Source of the DNA: Polydactylus sextarius | Lineage: Eukaryota; Chordata; Actinopteri; Polynemidae | Length of the DNA: 64,000 nt | Assembly (NCBI GenBank): GCA_016801845.1 | Contig: CM028907.1 | Coordinates: 20,631,098 to 20,695,097 of the forward strand | Direction of reading: 5' to 3' | Shown here: piece after piece, positions 1-11,300 of the stretch | Position numbering within the stretch: the first letter of the stretch is position 1 | Layout of the letters: each line of letters begins with the position of its first letter | The notes under the pieces: generated by a model | Told to the model about the DNA's origin: nothing | The model's database searches: none | Seen by the model: the letters and a program-made list of their open reading frames with translations, nothing else | Translations under genes and position numbers: made by a program

Positions 1-2040
1 AAGTATATAGGGTATCCATTTAAGTCACCACCTTCAAGTCAGAGGCCTTGGGTGTCCAGAGAAGTTTGGTTTGATCCTTCTAGGATGATTTGCTGCCCCA
101 AGTGATAGATGGTCTCATTGTCTTGTTCATGAATGTTGGTGGGATGAGGCCAAAGGCTGATGGTTGGATCCATGTAGCATCAGTAGTAAGACAGGTGTTG
201 GATTGGACTGTAGAAGTGAGAAGTGAGCTGAGCAGGAAGATTAACTTATCCTTCAATGCATAAATTCTCATTTTCCTCATTCTGCTTCTCCCCATTTCCT
301 TCAGAGAGATAACTAAATATAATACCAGGGCTTTCCTGACTGTAAGTTGATCTACTGTCTAGGTCAACACTTGATCCACATGATCTAATTAAGTCATTCA
401 TATGACTCAACACAGGAATGTTGTCTGGGTGTACAAGTACATATCAAGTTGAGTGGGAACATGAGAGCTAATCTACAGCACGTTGTCCATGCTGAGCATG
501 CTTACATACGGTATGTCCAAATATCCCAGTTTCAGTGGAGCTGTGTAGCTTAAGACTGATATTGGAAATTGTTGTGCAACGCAAATACAGGGGGATCTAC
601 TTCTCACAAGTTCACTGGAGTGTATGTACTCACAACACGAGTGAAGCAAATTAATAGACACACTCATATGCACGCACATAAAGTATGGCATCTATACACT
701 AATAAAGTTCAGCCCCTGACATTCAGTTTCAGAGAGAAATAGTCTGCACACTCATTACAAAAACAGATGACGCGTGACACTCTGATTACTCTTCCATCCA
801 TCTCCTCTTTCTTTTTATATGCACATTAAATCGTTACACTTTAGACTTTATCCCAAAATATAGATTCAGAGGTTGTGTGAAGTACTACTTCACTTGTTGC
901 TCAGTCACAGGTCAAAACACATTTGTTTCAAAAGCCCATAACATAAACATTATAATATCCAGGAGCTCCCCAGTTACTGTTAGTAACCCTAATGGCCACC
1001 GTTAAGCTCCATAACAACCACTGTTAGAACACCTTTGAACACTAGATCTCTGGTGTGTCCACCCTGCATCGATATGACTGCTTTTTGAGACTGTAGTTGT
1101 TAGTTTGTAGTGCTTCATAGTACAGGCCATCACACTCATCCACCTCATTTGCTTCTCACTGCCAGTTAATCAGTCCCTGTTTTTGTTTCTGTGCAAATGC
1201 TGACCAGTCATGGAAGCTCTAGTTCTAGCAGTTTTCTTTAAATCTAATTCTGCATGACATGGTGATTTGCTCTATGACTTCCAATTTCATCAACATTACC
1301 AATCTGTTTTTATTAAGACCTGAACCAGCTGCATATCACACCAAACTTTACTTACCAAAAGTGCATGTATTATCTCATGTCGTGCATTTTTGTTAGCTTA
1401 TTGTGTGTTCTCTCCTGCACTGTATCTTCGCTTTGTCCATTCTCCATTTCTGTATTCCTGGGGTGATAGATGTCCCTTTTCTTGAAGTGTCAACAAATAA
1501 CCAGATGATGAAATGGGTAATTAGCTGGTGAAGTTCAATTTATGATAATTTTTTCTCTCACCTCTTCCATCACACTACTTGAAAGAAGAGTTGAGTACTG
1601 CAGGCATGTAAGTGCTTTACCAGGTGTGCATGCACACACACCTATTTTTACTCTGGCAGGGACTTTTTATTCTGAATGCACACTGACCCACAGAGACTTG
1701 TGCCAACATGGATAGAGACTGCTGGTTACAATTACACTGAAGTCAAAGTTTAGGTAAAGGTTTCAGGGTTAGACATGTGATGGTTAGTGAGTGTGTGTGT
1801 GTGTGTGTGTGAGGTAATTATATATTACTGAACTTTGGTTTTCCATAGTAGTCTATGAAAGGCTCTGGCTGTTTGTTTAGAAGATAAAAGATAAAAAAAA
1901 AAAAAAAACCTTAACAACTTGCCTAGCCCTGCAGTCACTATACACTACTAAAACACACAAAGATCCCAAGACAAGGGAAACAACAACATCCTTATTGCTT
2001 TTGAGGACACATCAAGTCATGTGTAGTTTTATTTTGAAAA
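1..2040. other. Intergenic spacer upstream of znf638
   Basis: No exon-like reading frame with splice sites could be supported here on either strand. The first 260 bases hold a LINE fragment (listed separately). A short (GT)n tract lies at about 1791-1812 and an A-run at about 1892-1908. The rest is AT-rich unique-looking sequence. Confidence 0.6.
88..262 (+). mobile_element. LINE reverse-transcriptase fragment (decayed)
   Basis: The stretch beginning 'ttgctgccccaagt' and running through 'gagctgagcaggaag' resembles, base for base, the widespread fish non-LTR element whose protein reads roughly 'FKYLGVLFT...RIGAAS...VKRELS(R)K'. Stops and indels interrupt the frame, so it is a dead remnant. 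The family call rests on remembered consensus features, not on a search. The piece at 16380-16690 appears to be the C-terminal part of the same kind of element. Confidence 0.55.
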
Positions 2041-2170
2041 ACACAAGGCGGAAGTAGATATTGTAGAAGATGGCGGAGTATAAGCTTATCTCCTCAGTCA
2101 TGACTACAGACTGGAAATGAATCAAGACTTTCCCATAGCAAGAAAACCCCACATTGACGCGCAGTGAAAG
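2040..2170 (+). promoter_or_regulatory. znf638: znf638 promoter and non-coding exon 1
   Basis: A GGAAGT ETS-type site at about 2049-2055 is followed by a YY1-type AAGATGGCGG at 2067-2076, a combination usual at TATA-less housekeeping start sites. A consensus-like donor (AAAG|GTATTT) ends the presumed exon at 2170. No coding frame is needed in this exon. The next znf638 exon starts at 8023, so intron 1 would be about 5.9 kb. The transcription start and the link to znf638 are inferred from position only. Confidence 0.5.
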
Positions 2171-3189
2171 GTATTTTTAATGTGTTGAACACGGAAATGG
2201 TTCCAGTGTTTAGTAAATATGACGGCATTTGATATCCTCTCTGCTTGGCAGCTAACATCAGCTAGCTAGGTAGTAAAACACCCAGAATTGCTCATCATAC
2301 GAAGGATGCCCCGCGTTTTCACCGTTATGCTGCAGTTTCAGCAAAACAAACGCTGATTTCCATCTGTCGAGGTTTTAGTGTTGCGTAGGTGGTTTGTTGT
2401 GTTGTGGGCAGGATTTGGCCTCGTTCATGAACGATGGAGTCTCAACTGGGAAGGTCCGTTGAACGGATCGCAGAACCCCCACGCGCCCTGCTCACTTCCT
2501 CCTTGGAGTTGTCAACATTTCATCATGGAGGGTTTTATTAGCTGGGTTCCCCTCAAACAGAACAGTAGCATCCAAACCTTTGCTTCATTGTCATTTCAGT
2601 TTCTAGTATCTGATTTAATGCATCTCGCTACGAGCCCTGGGAGCACATGCAGTATATGCTGCCTACGTCCACAATACAATTACACCTCATCCCTTGTACC
2701 ATTGTCAACAGTGGTTCATAAGGACGATGCATAGAAAATAGTGCAAGCATCGAGAAAATGCTGGAAATTCAGAAAGTTCAGCTATTATAAAAACGCTTTC
2801 AGCGACTATGAGTGCACTGGGCATATCCAGGCGTGTTAGTAACAGCAGCCTGATAGTGCTGGATGCTGGTAAAATCAGAAGCATCTTAACTCCAGTCTCT
2901 CCACACTGGCTCTGTGGGTTTTAGGTCTGGGTTTTGTCTGAGTTCAGTTCTGAGCCACTGAAACATCAGTTCACTTGACTTTTTGCTGTTTTTGTTCTTT
3001 CTTTAAGGACTTCTTCTGTTTTGGGGTGTTTTTTTACAGCAGCTTGCATCCTGGGTGTTGCACTACTGCCATCTTCTGTTTTGGGGTAAGTTATACTCGT
3101 CTGGGTTGTCAAGTTTCTATATCGGTCCTGTTTTCTTTCTTCTTTGCATTACAATGCAGTCTCTCTCAGTGTTTGTTAAATTAAGTCCG

Positions 3190-3890
3190 TTGGTCTTGGC
3201 CTATAGTCCTTAGGAACATAAATAACTCTTTCTTACCCCATGCACTCTCTTCATATTCCCATATATATTTAATGCTATTTTCTAATCTTCCTATCCCTGG
3301 TAATCCGTTCACTTCTTGTGAATACTTCCTACATGATGTGAGAACGTGTTCAACTGTTTATCTCTTTTGGCAATGCTCACAAAGGCCTGTTGGATACTTT
3401 TCTAGAATGTGAAGTGGGCTGTTAAGGTTGCTGTGCCTAATTTTCAGCCTGCTTATTATCACCCGTTCTCTCGTCCCTGCTCCTCCTACCTTATCTTTTA
3501 TAGCGAACAGATGTCTTCCTTTTGTTTCACTGTCCCACTGACATTGTCACTGCTGATTTGTCTTCCCCCGTACTATGCTATTCCCTTCTAATTTTGATAC
3601 TTTAATATCAATTTCAACATTTCCCTTTTTTGGTTACCTCTTTTGTTACTTTGTCTGCTTGTTCATTTCCAAGGATTCCCACATGGGCTGGAACCCGCAT
3701 GAATGTGACCACTCTCCCTTGACTAATCTACCTGGAGCTTATACACAAGACTTGATACAAAAGATCTAGTTCTTGTTTGAATAATTGACAAGGCTGACAG
3801 AGAATCACTGCAGATAACTGTATTTCTACAGTTTGCTTGTTCAGTCCAGTGAAGCGCCGTTAATATGGCATACAACTCAAACTACTCACA
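3190..3890 (-). mobile_element. I-type LINE remnant: RNase H domain and C-terminus
   Basis: Read on the minus strand the region contains, in order, an RNase H-like core ('ICSDSLSALSIIQT', near 3830), the RNase H signature 'VPAHVGILGNEQADKV' (near 3665-3700) and a CCHC-like tail ('LHILEKYPTGLCEHCQ' then 'TVEHVLTSC', near 3340-3420). This order (reverse transcriptase, RNase H, C-terminal knuckle) is typical of non-LTR retrotransposons of the I/Nimb group, which are common in fish. Frame changes and stops show that it is dead. The upstream reverse-transcriptase part was not found. Confidence 0.7.
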
Positions 3891-4097
3891 TTTAAACAAT
3901 CTGACGTCCTTTTATTGAGTTTGACCTGTAGACTGGGCACAGCAACCACAGCCGCTCTGGCATTTATATGGATCCTTTTTATGAGCCTGTAAAGATATGG
4001 ACATTGTACTTAAGATTTCTATACCAGTAATTTAATACACTAATAATAATTAATTCAGCAGTCTTGTTGCTGTGCTTGATCTTAAGCAGCTCCATAC

Positions 4098-4117
4098 CAG
4101 TATCAGTACTGATACTG
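4098..4117. repeat. Perfect 20-nt palindrome
   Basis: The 20 bases CAGTATCAGTACTGATACTG read the same on both strands. The surrounding bases have no other symmetry. Similar 'gatactgatac' motifs occur in dispersed fish repeats and again near 41980, so this is probably a repeat scrap and not a regulatory site. Confidence 0.6.
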
Positions 4118-5489
4118 TTTATCCATCATGGTTCTTATCAATACTTCGCTCCATAGTAAAGACTAAGGACATTACATGAAAAGTATTATATATTCAGTTG
4201 TTTTACTAATTTTGTAATCAAGGACTTAAACATATCAAAGATGAAACATTTCAGCTGCTACTTTGCAGTACGATTGTTTTTTTGTGAGGTAGCAGTAAAG
4301 CTGCCATCATTACAACCAGTTTGATAAAACTGTTGTTTTAGTAAACTTGCGATCAAAAATTTACTAAAGCAGCAGATTGGGGGTCAAAAAAGCTAATGTT
4401 TTGATGTTTTATTTGTCAAGAAAATCCTGTAGATACATGGCAATGAATGGTTCATCCTAGACCTGATGTCATTGGCAGCACTAACCACTCCACAACCTCA
4501 GTACCTTATTTTATGTACCTAACCTCCTTGCTGGCAGGTTTTCTTCACCAAACACAGCTTTTTACTCTGTGTCCTCCTGCTGATGGTGAAGAAGCTGCAA
4601 GGAATAGTGATTCAGCACCACTAAAAGCACGTAATGGTTGGGTTAATGGAAACTTCTTGTTTATTGTCTGGCCATCTTTGGTAAACCATCTTTGGAAAGA
4701 TGGGTTATCTAACTAACATTTTCACTATCAATTAGTCTGCCAGTCATTTTTGTCATATAATCACTCAGTGGTTTGGTCTAAACACACACACAGTTTGTTG
4801 GATCTTAAATTGACATCCCCAAATATCTGCTTATGTCTGACCAACAGTCAGACAGCCAGTGCAATTATATGGTGCTCAAACGTCTTTCAATGAGGAAAAA
4901 TATACAAAGGACGGGTCACTAGAGGTGAGGTATATTTGCCTCACCTTGAGTATATTAAAGTTAGCATAATTAAATCAAATAACTGTGCTTGATAATTGAA
5001 AAAACAGTTAAAATGGGTGTTTGGAGCAGGTCTGGAGGAAGGATACAGAGGAGGGCTTGGAGAGTTGGAGGGTCCAGATAAAAACAGGGTAGGGAGGGTT
5101 CAAATTGGGACAACATAGAGGAAGTCACTGGAGGAAAAAATGGCTAAGGTGGCCTGCGGTGGTGGAGCAGCCACATAAGAGATGTCTTTGGAAAACACTG
5201 TGGCCTCCCTAAACAAAAACCAAACGTTGACATACAGAAATAGAAACCCTGCTTGTTTCTATTTCGGGGGATCCTTGTGGACACCCTATCCACTCGTGTT
5301 ACTGTCCAGGAGGATGCTGTCTTTGTCCTGTCCTGGGTCCTTTCCGAGGTCCCTCCAGTAACAGCTCAGTGCCTGCTCCTCTCCAGTGTGGTTCCATCTT
5401 CACACCCGCCTGCAGTGATGGAGCAGCCATACATGCTGTATCATCAAAGGAAGCTTGGCCTTTTCCATGCTCCAGTGAGAGAAGCTGAT

Positions 5490-6280
5490 GTTTATTCTTC
5501 AGACAATTTTCACTCTGCATTTGATAAATTCTCATTACAAACCGTCTTCCACCTCTTCTGCATTCACCAGGAAGAGAGTGGAAAACAACTTAACTCTTCG
5601 TGATAGAAACATCTTGGAAGCCCTGACTGAATTTTCTTATGACAGATGTTATGAGCAGAAAGACTAGCCTTTAGAAAAGCACATTTGATTTTTGACAGAA
5701 GATATTGGGGACATGTGCAACATTGCAGTCGGAGAAGCCTCAGGCAGTCATGTGAGCGTCAAGTTGTGATACAAGCTGGTCTGTGCCTTTCAGGCTCTTG
5801 TTCAGCATTAAGGGGATCAGTAAGATCAACTAAAAATGGCAGATCTGCCAATGATAGAGAGTCACCCAGCTCATGAAGAGAGTGGTCCTTCTCTTTCAAA
5901 AAGTGGTTAATTTATGATCTCAGGGAATAAAGCTTCTGCAGCATGGAGCAGTGGTAAAGTGGGTCTGCATATTCAGTATTGACATCAGATAGAAAAACTT
6001 GAATTTCTTTGTGGTACATCTCTTGTGTTGGAATTATGTCGACAGTTTCAGAACAGTGTTCATCACGTCTTTAAGATGGACTCTCTTGGTCTTCTTGGTG
6101 GATGATACGGTGCATTTTAACAGCCCCACTTTCACTCTCTTGCACATAAGACACACCTAAGACATTCTTCCTTTGCACTCACCTGACATAGCCAGAGTCC
6201 CATCCATTATAATACCACACAGCTTGTCCTTACTTGTTGTGCCCTTGAGACTTTTAAGATCAAGCAACACCTCTTAAATA
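5490..6280 (-). mobile_element. hAT-family transposase remnant (ZBED/GTF2IRD2-like)
   Basis: The minus strand translates piecewise into the middle of a hAT transposase. Going downstream it reads 'LCGIIMDGTLAMSG' (near 6190-6240), 'SLKDVMNTVLK' (near 6060-6090), 'EIQVFLSDVNTEYADPLYH' (near 5955-6015), 'INHFLKEKDHSLHELG' (near 5860-5910), 'DQLVSQLDAHMTA' (near 5735-5775) and 'VKLFSTLFLVNAEEVEDGL' (near 5540-5600). This matches the layout of domesticated and free hAT transposases of the GTF2IRD2/ZBED type. Several frame changes and internal stops mean that no functional protein is encoded. Terminal inverted repeats were not found. Confidence 0.65.
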
Positions 6281-8022
6281 CAAATGTTAAAGATTCGCTG
6301 GACAACTGTGAGACACCGTTACGGTGTTTCTATCTGAAAAAGGTTTCCTGTGTTGAGCAATAAGTTGCACATCTCATAGCTGGTTTTTGTGGCATTTTCT
6401 TGTATTTTGTTGCCACTGAGCTAGCAGGACATTTGCTTTTTGTTTTCATTTATCTCCAGTATAGAACTGGAAGGTCTGATGTTTGGTTTCATAGTGTTGT
6501 TGTACATTATACTCTCTCATCACTGAAAGTTCCAGTTGCAAATACAGGCAGTGTAAGGCGTTTAGAGTGGACTTGCTTTATTGTCTTGAAAAGTGTTTAT
6601 TATTAGAAGAGGGTTTAATGTCATTCAAGATGTTTAATGATGCCAACTATTTCTGTTTTCTTGGGTTTACACAAAGTATCACACACTATCATCCATTGTT
6701 TATTCTAAATATTTTCTGCAACAATAATTTGGAGACATTGAATAGAATATGAAGGAGAAAAATGTGCCTGTAGAATTGTTGTTGAAGCTCTGCTCTAAAC
6801 TTATGATTATGTTATTTATCACAACGTCCATTGTGTTGTATCGTTGAATGTTTATTGTAGACTAGTCTAGGACTGGCTGGAATATCATCCAAGATTGACT
6901 GACTTTAAAACAGGATATGAGACTGTGTATTTTTACAGTTTCTTCTGTAGTTCTGAAGTTTCCATCGTTTCTGTCATATTCCCTGTGCGGGCTCTGTGCA
7001 ATCCATTGTCCTACGTCTGTGCACAAGTCCAGTCCCACTCACTCACAAGTTCTTGTGTAATATGGAGACTCAGTGCCAGCCCAGCTTTACCATTCATAGG
7101 CCCTGTTATCAAACTCATCTTGTGATTAGTGAAATGACCCACTTTACTTCTTGAGCCACACACCTGACTGAGTTGTGTGCGCAGGAAGAGAGAGAGGACT
7201 AATGTAAGATGCATGCAAGGTGTATAAGGGACATTACTAAAACATAATGACATGAGTTATGATCTCTGTTATCTCCCTTTATCTGATCACACAAACAAAC
7301 TTGTTTACATTGTGTGTGTGGGGATAAGGAAAACCTATATACTTTTGTCAGTCAAATCAGTCAAGTATGGTTGTCAAAAGCTATCATCTCTTAACATTAG
7401 GTCTTTTTAATGTAATATTTTTATATGACTTTTTTATTGTTTACATGTTTTGCAGCAGTGAAGAAAACCCTTCATTTGCCTCATGCTTAAACGTACTAAA
7501 ACCGACTATAGTCTGACACAACATGTGGCTTTGACTTTGAACTGAATATGTAGTACATGTCGTTAAAAAAGAGCCTGAAAATAACTAGATACATCCATAC
7601 GTTCATTTTGTTCATGCCTAAGGTGTTTATTTGGTAGCATAACTATATGATATCTTTTTCTATCAGGACCACAGGTTCAGGTGTCTGTTTAGTGTCCCTG
7701 TTGGTTAAAACTGTATTTGCTTAGTGATATTTTCATGTTTTTCATTGATTCGGTGTTGTTGCATAATGTTGCTTCGCTTTCACACCCCTAAAGTAAAATA
7801 CATTAGGCAAACATGTCTACAAGAAAGACACATGGAAGCTGACAATATTTCCTTATGATTTAAAACATTTGTAAGGGAAGAAACCACATATAAAATGAGG
7901 AATGACCCACCTTCATATAAAAGAACGAAAAGGGAAAAGGACTTCATCTGAAAGCAGCATTTGGAATGAAAAATTATGGCATTATCATCTGTAATATTAT
8001 ATCTCTGCTTTCCATCTCACAG

Positions 8023-8395
8023 CCTCGCTGTGCACACTGACAGTTATTCGCACCTTCCTCCTATCCTTCGTTTGGAACCCAGTGCAACATTCTCCATTGC
8101 CAATAGCACAAGAGGGACCCATTTCATATTTGGACCTGCGGCAGGTGCTGCTGCAGTGGCAGCTCTTCATTTGGCTCAGATTGAGACTCGGACCCGGATT
8201 CCTCTCCAGCAGCTTGCCTCTCTAGCGACTATAACTGTTGGCAACCAGTGTCAGGACAACAGATTTGCAGCAGGATTACCCCCTCACCTTGCCTTCTTAA
8301 AGCTTCTAAATCAACAAGAGGTGTCGGCTGTTCAGTTTAACGTGGACAAAACAAGCAAAACTGACAGAACGATCCAGCCGTGTCTTCCTGCTGCC
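8023..8395 (+). other. znf638: 5' part of znf638 exon 2, open frame without ATG
   Basis: An acceptor (tttccatctcacag) ends at 8022. From there the frame of the znf638 protein is open for 124 codons before the first in-frame ATG at 8396. The translation includes the alanine-rich stretch 'FGPAAGAAAVAALHLAQ'. This may be 5' UTR, or coding sequence whose start codon lies in an unseen upstream exon. Upstream of the acceptor the frame also stays open to an intronic ATG at 7976, which is not believed to be used. Confidence 0.45.
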
Positions 8396-11300
8396 ATGTA
8401 CCACCACCACTCCCAGCAACAGGGGCTGCAGCCCTTCTCAAACAGGCCCAGGCCTCATCATCCACCTCATTCAAACCAACATCAGAATCACAATTCCTCT
8501 GACATGATGTCGCAGGTGATGAATTTTGAATTTCCTCGTCCCACACAGCTGCCTGATGAGCTAGAGTCTGCTCTAGCTATCAGGGGTGCCAGGGACATGG
8601 ACCACCGCCTCATTGACCACAAGAACTCACCAAACCAACACCAGAACCAAGGTTCAGGTTCTGGGATCAGTCAACATGGATCATACAGCTCAATTCCAAT
8701 GACTCTCACCTCTGATAGTCAGCCAGGACACCAACAAGGAGTAGACTGGTCAAGCTACCAACCTCCAACTAAATTGTTTGCCGGTCCTTCACCCAGTGCT
8801 ACCCAGCAGTCTCAACGACACCAGCCGCAGCCTGAGGGCAGCCATGCTGGAACAAACATCCCAAGCTGGACTGCTGCTGACTCACTGTCACCCCAAGTCC
8901 AGCACCCCCAGGGTGGTAGAAGTGTTGGCAGTGGGGATGGTCAAGGTTTGTACACACCAGAGAGTGCCGGAAGTATTTTGGCTAGTTTTGGACTTTCAAA
9001 TGAGGATTTAGAAGTTCTGAGTCACTACCCTGATGATCAGCTAACCCCAGGATACTTTACCTTTCATATTGCGTGACATCCAAATCAACAAATCTGGCAA
9101 CCCGAAATCCGTGACTTCCACTTCCTCATCCTCGTTCACACGCGGCATCCATGATATGCCACTTCCACCTTCCTGTTCATCACCATTGAAACGTTCACAA
9201 TCCCCGGAAGTGCCTAGCCTTCTTACTGTTACTCAGACAGCTGGTAAAGTCATTGACTATGGTCATGCCAGTCGAGCAAAGGATGAGAATAATACCAGAG
9301 AAACTTTTAAACGAGAGCCACTCTCCAGTGAAAGGACAGTTAAAATGTACCAGACCTCATCTTTGCCATCATCAACTCCAAAAGTGGACAAAGTGGAAAG
9401 GCGACAAGTTCCTTTGGAACATACTGAACCAAGCAAGCACGGGGACTGGGACTATCGCAGAACAAGTAGCGAGCATCGTAAAAGGTCCTCTGATAGGGAA
9501 TTGACACTATCATCCAAATCTCGTAATCTGGACCGAGACTACAGGTGTGAGAGGCCCAAACCAAGGCCCTCATCTGAAGCCAGAAGTGAAGATTCTTCAA
9601 AACAATCTCTCTCCTCTTCATCTGGCTCAAAATCACACAACAGCAGCAAGAAGTTACCTACCCCCACCATGATAAGTGATTTCACAGCTGTATCTCCAAA
9701 GGTGTATCCCCACACCTGCTCCTTGTGCCACAGTCAGTGTGATCAAGAAAAGGTGAGTGTCAATATGTCCTCTTAGCAAAAGTGTCCTGAGACAAATGTC
9801 TTCACCTGTTAAAACATAGTTTGTAGTCTTTCTTCACCAGGCCATTGGCCAAGATGAGTGATTTTGATGTCATTCAAGTATCGTTCTGCATGTCTTTAAA
9901 CCCCTATCAAAACACAACAGTACAGTTACTCTAAATGAGAGGCATTGAAACTATCTCTATAAGGGCCGTGTGGCTGCAGGTTTTCAGCAGCAACACCAGA
10001 CTTGACTCATTTCAGTCGATTGGTCAAACTGTTTGCTCTTGAGTGTTTGAACAGAAGCCTTGCAGCAATTATTAAAATGTTCCAATGCTCCTTGTCAATT
10101 TATAATCTTAAAAATAGTTTTAAAAAAAGAGGAGTGGGGAGGTTGAGAACGTATTTCATGTTTCTTGATGTGCACAATTTTGTATGCCCCAAGTCTCTTA
10201 CTCAGTGTATTAGTTTGGAGACATTTCGTGTCATTCACTCAGCGGCTGCACAGCACCAAGGCAAGATATTTCCAACCATCTGGCATTTCTAAGAACTGAC
10301 TTAGTTTGGTGTTTAATTCTTTGCACATGCCACTGTGTCATATATTGATTTATTGATTGATTGATTGCCTTTTTTAGGTTGAAAATGTAGTTTTAAAAAA
10401 AGTAACATTTGAAGAAAGGCTATGCAGAGAAGAACAAAAGTGCATGGGCTTATTTTCTCATGAAATGTTCAAGATTAAGATAAACAAAATTTATCCTTTG
10501 TCCTTATAAGAATGTTTGCAGTGCTATAGCTGTCTAAAGTTTCCATCAAATGTTTTGGGACAAAATTGAATAATGATAATAATAATAATGCACCAGTAGG
10601 TGTAGTGGCAAAAATCCCACCAACATCACAAATGTTTACTCATTTCAGTGAAACCTTATTTTTCTTAACTGATTTTGCGTATACAGTTAAATCATACAGT
10701 AGACCCAATTGGTAGTGAAATGATGCGTAATGTATTGACATTAATGAATATGGTTAATGTTTACAAAACGCAATAATCACTAATAAGTACTGATGTTTGT
10801 ACAGTTCATTAGAAAAACAGGAACTTTTAGCGGGATAACAAATCCCTGTGACAAACAAAACTCCCTTGGTTTCTGCAAATTCTGTGTTATCAAATAATGT
10901 TGTGATTGACTATACTCAGAAGCGACAGAGTTTTAAAATGTTTCTATACATTGAATGTGACTGCCCTGATTCCTCAAGTATCTCAAATGTGGATTTTTGA
11001 ATTTTTTTTTTTTTATCTCTTTCACGCAGACAAAAGCAGTTGGCTAGCAGCCTTTTCTTTCATTTTGCATTTTCTCATTGAAAGGTTTATGTTTGTAAAA
11101 TTGACAAAAATGTCATTGGAAATTCAGCATTGTGGACTGATGAATAAATAGTCCCTTAATCATTCATCATCACGTGTCATGATCTGGCATAATGTGTATT
11201 AAGCTTTGTTACAATGTCTGACAAAATCTCTGTCAGCATTTTAGGTTTTACACTTTTGCTTTATCTGACTTTTTTCAGACTTTTTATAGTTGTTTACCAC

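Larger units (their letters stand above)
2171..8022 (+). other. znf638: Presumed intron 1 of znf638
   Basis: This is 5.9 kb without a supported exon. It holds an I-clade-type LINE remnant (minus strand, about 3190-3890), a hAT transposase remnant (minus strand, about 5490-6280) and a perfect 20-nt palindrome at 4098-4117. An additional 5' exon carrying the true start codon could be hidden here, because the frame of exon 2 is open upstream of its first in-frame ATG. Confidence 0.5.

Noticed and set aside
2378..2734. 118-codon plus-strand frame downstream of znf638 exon 1
   Set aside because: No family resemblance and no splice logic to connect it to exon 8023. Treated as intron.
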